Assembly (NCBI GenBank): GCA_018224415.1
Contig: JAGTUZ010000253.1
Location: 1-11,127, forward strand
Reading direction: 5' to 3'
Source: Bacteroidota bacterium
Lineage (GTDB): Bacteria; Bacteroidota; Ignavibacteria; SZUA-365
Length of the DNA stretch: 11,127 bases
Shown: piece by piece, positions 8,249-11,127 of the stretch
How the letters are laid out: every line of letters starts with the position of its first letter
How positions within the stretch are numbered: the stretch's first letter is position 1
Translations under genes and position numbers: made by a program
The notes under the pieces: generated by a model
What the model was told of the DNA's origin: nothing
Databases searched by the model: none
What the model saw: only the letters and a program-made list of their open reading frames with translations

Positions 8249-8611
8249 TCAATGCACCACCGCGAACACGATGCTCACCCCGATCACCGCCAGCACCACG
8301 GTTGTGATGATGACATAGCGCCAGTCGCGTTCGACGAGGAAGGTCCACCCCGTGATGACGAGACGGAGGATGGGAGTCAGCATCAGGGCAAAAATGCCCG
8401 AATAGAGTGAGAGATAGGGATTGAGCAGCGCCGCGACGCCGGACTCCTCGAAAAGGCTCCCAAACCACGCAAACGTCGCCGCCGGGACGGGCACATCATA
8501 CCACGCCGGCTGCGCGGCATAGAGCACGAAACCGATCAGCATCAGCGTGCCGCTCGTAACGATACCCGCCATGAGTGTGCGGCTGACGATATGTTCTCTT
8601 GATGAATGCAA
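8249..8611 (-). CDS. DUF1634 membrane protein
   Basis: This encodes a small inner-membrane protein of 120 residues with three hydrophobic helices (about 13-33, 65-87 and 97-118). The phrase PYLSLYSGIFALMLTPILRLVIT matches DUF1634, a family of unknown function usually encoded next to TauE/SafE permeases, as here. It may be an accessory subunit of that permease; this is inference from gene pairing. The start is uncertain. The frame can begin at TTG (8611-8609), which has no Shine-Dalgarno sequence, while the first ATG (8572-8570) would remove 13 residues close to the first helix. The gene is 76 bases downstream of the permease stop, so co-transcription is likely. A heptamer tandem repeat lies in between and reaches close to the start. 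Confidence 0.82.
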   Translation of the reverse strand: MHSSREHIVSRTLMAGIVTSGTLMLIGFVLYAAQPAWYDVPVPAATFAWFGSLFEESGVAALLNPYLSLYSGIFALMLTPILRLVITGWTFLVERDWRYVIITTVVLAVIGVSIVFAVVH

Positions 8612-8616
8612 TGGCT

Positions 8617-8658
8617 GATGAACAATGAAAAATGACAGATGACAGATAACAAATGAAA
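8617..8658. repeat. tandem heptamer repeat, consensus RATGAMA
   Basis: Six consecutive 7-base units are GATGAAC, AATGAAA, AATGACA, GATGACA, GATAACA and AATGAAA. On the coding strand of the neighbouring genes they read as TCATTTGTTATCTGTCAT-like sequence. The block fills most of the 76-base gap between the permease and DUF1634 genes. It is strikingly AT-rich compared with both. The unit length is not a multiple of three and no gene product is implied. Confidence 0.8.
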
Positions 8659-8687
8659 AATATCGCGGCTATTCCGCCTACCCGCCC

Positions 8688-9503
8688 TCACGAAAACAAC
8701 ATGCGCACGGCGACGACAAGGATGAGCGCGACAAACACGGCGACGATGGTGCGGTTGCGGAGGCGCGCGCCGAGACGGGTGCCGAGCTGCGAGCCGCCCA
8801 GCACGCCGAGCACGGCGGCGGCGGTGTAGAGCGGATCGAGGTGTCCGTAGGAAAAATAGATGAAGGCGCTGGCGACGGCGGTGACGCCGATCATGAAATT
8901 GCTCGTGGCCGTGGCTGCCTTCATCGGCACGCCCGAGACCATGGTCATGACCGGGACCTTGATCAGTCCCCCGCCGATGCCGAGCAGTCCGCTCAGGTTG
9001 CCGGCGACGATGGACGCCAGCATCGAGGCACGCAGACGTCGCACCGAATAGCGCACCGTCCGCCGTTCGGCCTCGTCGTAATACTCGCCGGTGATCGCGG
9101 CCGCGGGATCGAAGGCGATCTCCGCCGTGGTCCGCGTGCGTGTCTTGTTCCACATGAGCGCGGCCATGAACAGCAGGAACACGCCGAAGATTTTCTGCAG
9201 CACGTCGCCTGGCAGGTAGTTCGCCGTCACGCCGCCCAGAACCGCGCCGATAGTGGTCATGACCTCGAGCGACATGCCAAGACGGATATTGGAGATCCCT
9301 TTGTCCACATACACCGACGCCGTTGCGCTGGAGGTTGCGATGATGGTCACCACGCTCGCCGCCACCGCCTGGTGCATCGGCAGTCCGAAGCCCATGACCA
9401 GCACGGGGATAAGGAAGATGCCACCCCCGATGCCCAGCAGCGCGCCGAGCACGCCCGTGACGGAGCCTGCAAGCACGACAAGAAGAAAGACGAGTGGCGA
9501 CAT
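8688..9503 (-). CDS. TauE/SafE-family sulfite/anion exporter permease
   Basis: This encodes 271 residues from the ATG at 9503, the usual length for the family. The two internal halves each carry the signature loop: GIGGGIFLIPVL at 24-35 and GIGGGLIKVPVM at 175-186. About eight hydrophobic helices are visible. A hydrophilic loop near 120-155 separates the halves. Members export sulfite, sulfoacetate or related organosulfur anions, or transport other anions; the substrate is not evident here. The start lacks a recognisable ribosome site. The frame stays open upstream to an ATG at 9785, but the extra 94 residues are hydrophilic and repetitive and include the 18-base direct repeats, so I treat them as untranslated. 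The DUF1634 gene follows on the same strand. Confidence 0.9.
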   Translation of the reverse strand: MSPLVFLLVVLAGSVTGVLGALLGIGGGIFLIPVLVMGFGLPMHQAVAASVVTIIATSSATASVYVDKGISNIRLGMSLEVMTTIGAVLGGVTANYLPGDVLQKIFGVFLLFMAALMWNKTRTRTTAEIAFDPAAAITGEYYDEAERRTVRYSVRRLRASMLASIVAGNLSGLLGIGGGLIKVPVMTMVSGVPMKAATATSNFMIGVTAVASAFIYFSYGHLDPLYTAAAVLGVLGGSQLGTRLGARLRNRTIVAVFVALILVVAVRMLFS

Positions 9504-9597
9504 GGGGGCGGTGGTAACGGGAGATTTGCGTGGACGGGAGTGACGGGACGATTCCGTGAAAGATACGGCGCATGCGGGACTTGCGCCAATGTCACAC

Positions 9598-9651
9598 CAG
9601 AGCGCACCGTCGCCCCAGAGCGCACCGTCGCCGCAGAGCGCACCGTCGCCC
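9598..9651. repeat. three tandem 18-bp direct repeats
   Basis: The unit CAGAGCGCACCGTCGCCC occurs three times in a row (9598-9615, 9616-9633, 9634-9651) with a single difference, G for C at the last base of the second copy. It lies 95 bases before the permease start. On the reverse strand, in the permease frame, it would read as a Gly-Asp-Gly-Ala-Leu-Cys/Trp hexapeptide repeat if translated. Confidence 0.95.
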
Positions 9652-9755
9652 CTGCTTCGCAGCAGCCTGGTCACTGCGAGTGGATTTGCTTTCTCCGGTG
9701 CTGTCCCGTACTCTATAGATATGTGATCATCCGGCATCATCGACATTCGGGAGAC

Positions 9756-9773
9756 ACCGTCCTCCGGGACGGT
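9756..9773 (+). promoter_or_regulatory. leader hairpin of the baeRF gene
   Basis: ACCGTCC (9756-9762) pairs with GGACGGT (9767-9773) around the loop TCCG, which as RNA is a UNCG-type tetraloop and therefore stable. A shorter TTGC...GCAA pair follows, just before the ribosome site. No T-run follows, so this looks like a leader structure and not a terminator. Confidence 0.45.
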
Positions 9774-9788
9774 TGCATCCCGCAACGC

Positions 9789-9797
9789 AAGGAGGAA
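9789..9797 (+). promoter_or_regulatory. strong ribosome binding site fixing the baeRF start
   Basis: AAGGAGGAA ends 5 bases before the ATG at 9803 and is a near-perfect Shine-Dalgarno sequence. It rules out the in-frame ATG at 9773 as the main start. Confidence 0.85.
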
Positions 9798-9802
9798 TTT
9801 CC

Positions 9803-10951
9803 ATGGACATTATGACCCTGAACGAACTGCGTCCGCTCGCCGAACGGCACGAGGAACCGTGTATTTCCCTATACATGCCGACGCACCGCATCTGGTCCGA
9901 GGCACCGCAGGACATCATCCGTTTCCGCAACCTCATCAAGCGCGCCGCCGAACGCATTGACTCCCTGTATCCAGACGACAATGAAGCGCGTGCGCTGCTC
10001 GATCCGGCACGGGAACTGGTAGACGACGACGAATTCTGGCGTTACCAGAGCGACGGTCTGGCGCTGTTTCTCTCCCCGGACTATTTCGAGACCTTCCGCG
10101 TTGCGCGATCGTTTGCGGAGGAAGCTACGGTCGGCCACCGATTCAATGTCACACCCCTGCTGCCGGTATTCACTGGCGACGGCCGGTATTACGTGCTCGC
10201 GGTGAGCCAGAACCGTGTGCGTCTGCTCGAAGGCAGTCGCACCGCGGTGGAGGAAATCCACCCCGAGGGTCTGCCCGAGAACCTGGCCGACGCGCTTGGC
10301 GAGGAGTATTCCGCCCGCCACCTGCAGTTTCACACCGGCACCTCGGGCGCCGCGGGAGCGCGCAGCGCCATGTATTACGGGCACGACTCGGCCAGTCACA
10401 CAAAAGATATGGTACTCCGTTATTTTCGGCGCATCGACAGCGGGCTCCGGCGCGTCATCGCGGCCGAACAGGTCCCGCTGGTACTTGCATGCGTCGATTC
10501 CCTTCTCCCCATCTATCGGGAGGCGAATTCCTACGCCCATCTGCTCGATGACGCGATCACAGGCAATCCGGACGAACTGAAACCGGAAGAACTTCGCACG
10601 CAGGCCTGGAATCTCGTCTCGCCATGGTACCAGCGCTCACGTGAGAACGCGATCAGTCGCTACCTGACGTTGTCCGAAACAGAAAAAACCGGCAATGCCA
10701 TCGAAGAGGTACTGCCGGAAGCATATTTCGGACGCGTGGACACCCTGCTCGTGGCCATGGGAACACAGGTTCCGGGCGCATTCTCCCCGTCAACAGGCGA
10801 GGTCGATCTCGATGTCTCCGGCATGGAAGACAGCGAAGACCTTCTCAACACCGCGGCAATCCACACCCTGCTCAATGGCGGGAAGGTGTATGCGATTCCA
10901 CCGGCGGAGATGCCGGCAGGCGTCTCCTGCGCAGCGTTGTACCGGTATTGA
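9803..10951 (+). CDS. bacterial archaeo-eukaryotic release factor-like protein (baeRF, probably family 3)
   Basis: This encodes a 382-residue soluble cytoplasmic protein without signal or membrane segments. The opening PCISLYMPTHR (19-29), the FWRYQSDGLALFLSPDYFETFRV stretch (78-100), and PLLPVF...YYVLAVSQNRVRLLEG (118-144) match bacterial relatives of eRF1/Dom34. The C-terminal AAIHTLLNGGKVYAIPPAEMP (351-371) matches the third, L7Ae-like domain. The loop between the first two domains, FHTGTSGAAGARSAMYYGHD (176-195), sits where eRF1 carries its GGQ peptide-release motif; GGQ itself is absent. The family has been proposed to act on stalled or modified ribosomes, but its function is unproven. 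The start follows AAGGAGGAA. It is divergent from the permease gene and convergent with the tRNA gene. Confidence 0.85.
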   Translation: MDIMTLNELRPLAERHEEPCISLYMPTHRIWSEAPQDIIRFRNLIKRAAERIDSLYPDDNEARALLDPARELVDDDEFWRYQSDGLALFLSPDYFETFRVARSFAEEATVGHRFNVTPLLPVFTGDGRYYVLAVSQNRVRLLEGSRTAVEEIHPEGLPENLADALGEEYSARHLQFHTGTSGAAGARSAMYYGHDSASHTKDMVLRYFRRIDSGLRRVIAAEQVPLVLACVDSLLPIYREANSYAHLLDDAITGNPDELKPEELRTQAWNLVSPWYQRSRENAISRYLTLSETEKTGNAIEEVLPEAYFGRVDTLLVAMGTQVPGAFSPSTGEVDLDVSGMEDSEDLLNTAAIHTLLNGGKVYAIPPAEMPAGVSCAALYRY

Positions 10952-10980
10952 CGGACGCCCCATTCCCCAGTGAAATGTCG

Positions 10981-11054
10981 CGCTCCCGGCAGGACTCGAA
11001 CCTGCGACCCTCTGCTTAGGAGGCAGATGCTCTATCCACCTGAGCTACGGGAGC
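10981..11054 (-). tRNA. tRNA-Arg (anticodon CCT)
   Basis: The reverse strand folds into a full cloverleaf. The 7-bp acceptor stem is GCTCCCG/CGGGAGC with discriminator G. It has a D-arm with GCTC/GAGC, an anticodon stem TCTGC/GCAGA with loop CTCCTAA, a 5-base variable loop, and a T-arm GCAGG-TTCGAAC-CCTGC. Anticodon CCT reads AGG (Arg). The 3' CCA is not encoded; the genomic bases are CGA, so CCA must be added by nucleotidyltransferase. It ends 29 bases from the stop of the baeRF gene. Confidence 0.96.
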
Positions 11055-11127
11055 GTAATACGATCGGGGCCCGGGCAAGGGGGGCGCCGGGGTTGATCGC
11101 GGAAGAGCGCCGTTGTCACAGCACGAA

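Larger units (their letters stand above)
9504..9802. other. divergent intergenic region between permease and baeRF genes
   Basis: This 299-base region must hold promoters for both flanking genes. It contains three ACGGGA copies near 9516-9549, three 18-base direct repeats (9598-9651), an AT-rich patch with a possible -10 TATAGAT (9714-9720) toward the baeRF gene, and a hairpin at 9756-9773. No protein-coding content is convincing on either strand. Confidence 0.5.

Noticed and set aside
9598..9651. CRISPR-like array
   Set aside because: The 18-bp units are directly adjacent with no spacers, and no cas gene is present.
9504..9785. N-terminal extension of the permease from ATG 9785
   Set aside because: It would add 94 hydrophilic residues including a hexapeptide repeat, unlike the family, and its ATG has no ribosome site; a second ATG at 9746 has GGAGGA too far away (13 bases).
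8841..9815. A 324-codon open frame on the forward strand opposite the permease gene
   Set aside because: The translation is rich in His, Arg and Gly with no domain, while the reverse strand encodes a clear TauE/SafE protein. GC-rich DNA leaves such antisense frames open.
11055..11127. Promoter for the tRNA gene
   Set aside because: TATTAC lies just upstream on the reverse strand, but the only -35-like TTGCCC is 12 bases away, which is too close. Otherwise nothing is recognisable in these bases.

Overview
The window comes from a GC-rich, Gram-negative bacterium with an energised inner membrane rich in c-type haem. Evidence for this is a Sec-exported haem lipoprotein, two membrane-anchored multihaem cytochromes and a small exported protein ending like an outer-membrane barrel. 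Strong purine-rich ribosome binding sites precede several genes. The lineage cannot be fixed from the sequence; an environmental bacterium of the FCB group or a deltaproteobacterium-like lineage would fit, but this is a guess.

Layout. 1-72 is the tail of an upstream gene, followed by a strong intrinsic terminator. 147-2460 is a two-gene unit with overlapping stop and start: an alpha/beta hydrolase and a DASS/SLC13-type anion:Na+ symporter. 2612-3298 encodes a small exported, probably beta-barrel protein that converges on a reverse-strand haem lipoprotein gene (DUF3365, 3379-4032). A short gap with octamer repeats separates the two.

The core runs from about 3.4 to 8.1 kb. Divergent from the DUF3365 gene is a seven-haem NapC/NirT-family cytochrome with three membrane helices (4191-5681). 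It is followed by a thirteen-haem cytochrome fused to a cytochrome b561-like membrane domain (5935-8109). These two architectures resemble ImcH and CbcL, the inner-membrane quinol-oxidising cytochromes of Geobacter extracellular respiration. I infer that the pair moves electrons from the quinone pool to periplasmic carriers, and that the monohaem lipoprotein may be a partner or sensor. A 24-bp palindrome sits between the divergent DUF3365 and NapC genes, and a 9-mer (TGCAATATT) occurs upstream of both large cytochrome genes; both suggest shared control. No terminal reductase or outer-membrane porin-cytochrome conduit is in the window, so the terminal acceptor is unknown.

The right side holds a DUF1634 gene and a TauE/SafE permease gene on the reverse strand (8249-9503), with a heptamer tandem repeat between them. 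Then comes a divergent intergenic region with three 18-bp direct repeats, a bacterial archaeo-eukaryotic release-factor-like (baeRF) gene on the forward strand (9803-10951), and a reverse-strand tRNA-Arg(CCT). No insertion sequence, phage gene or CRISPR array was seen.
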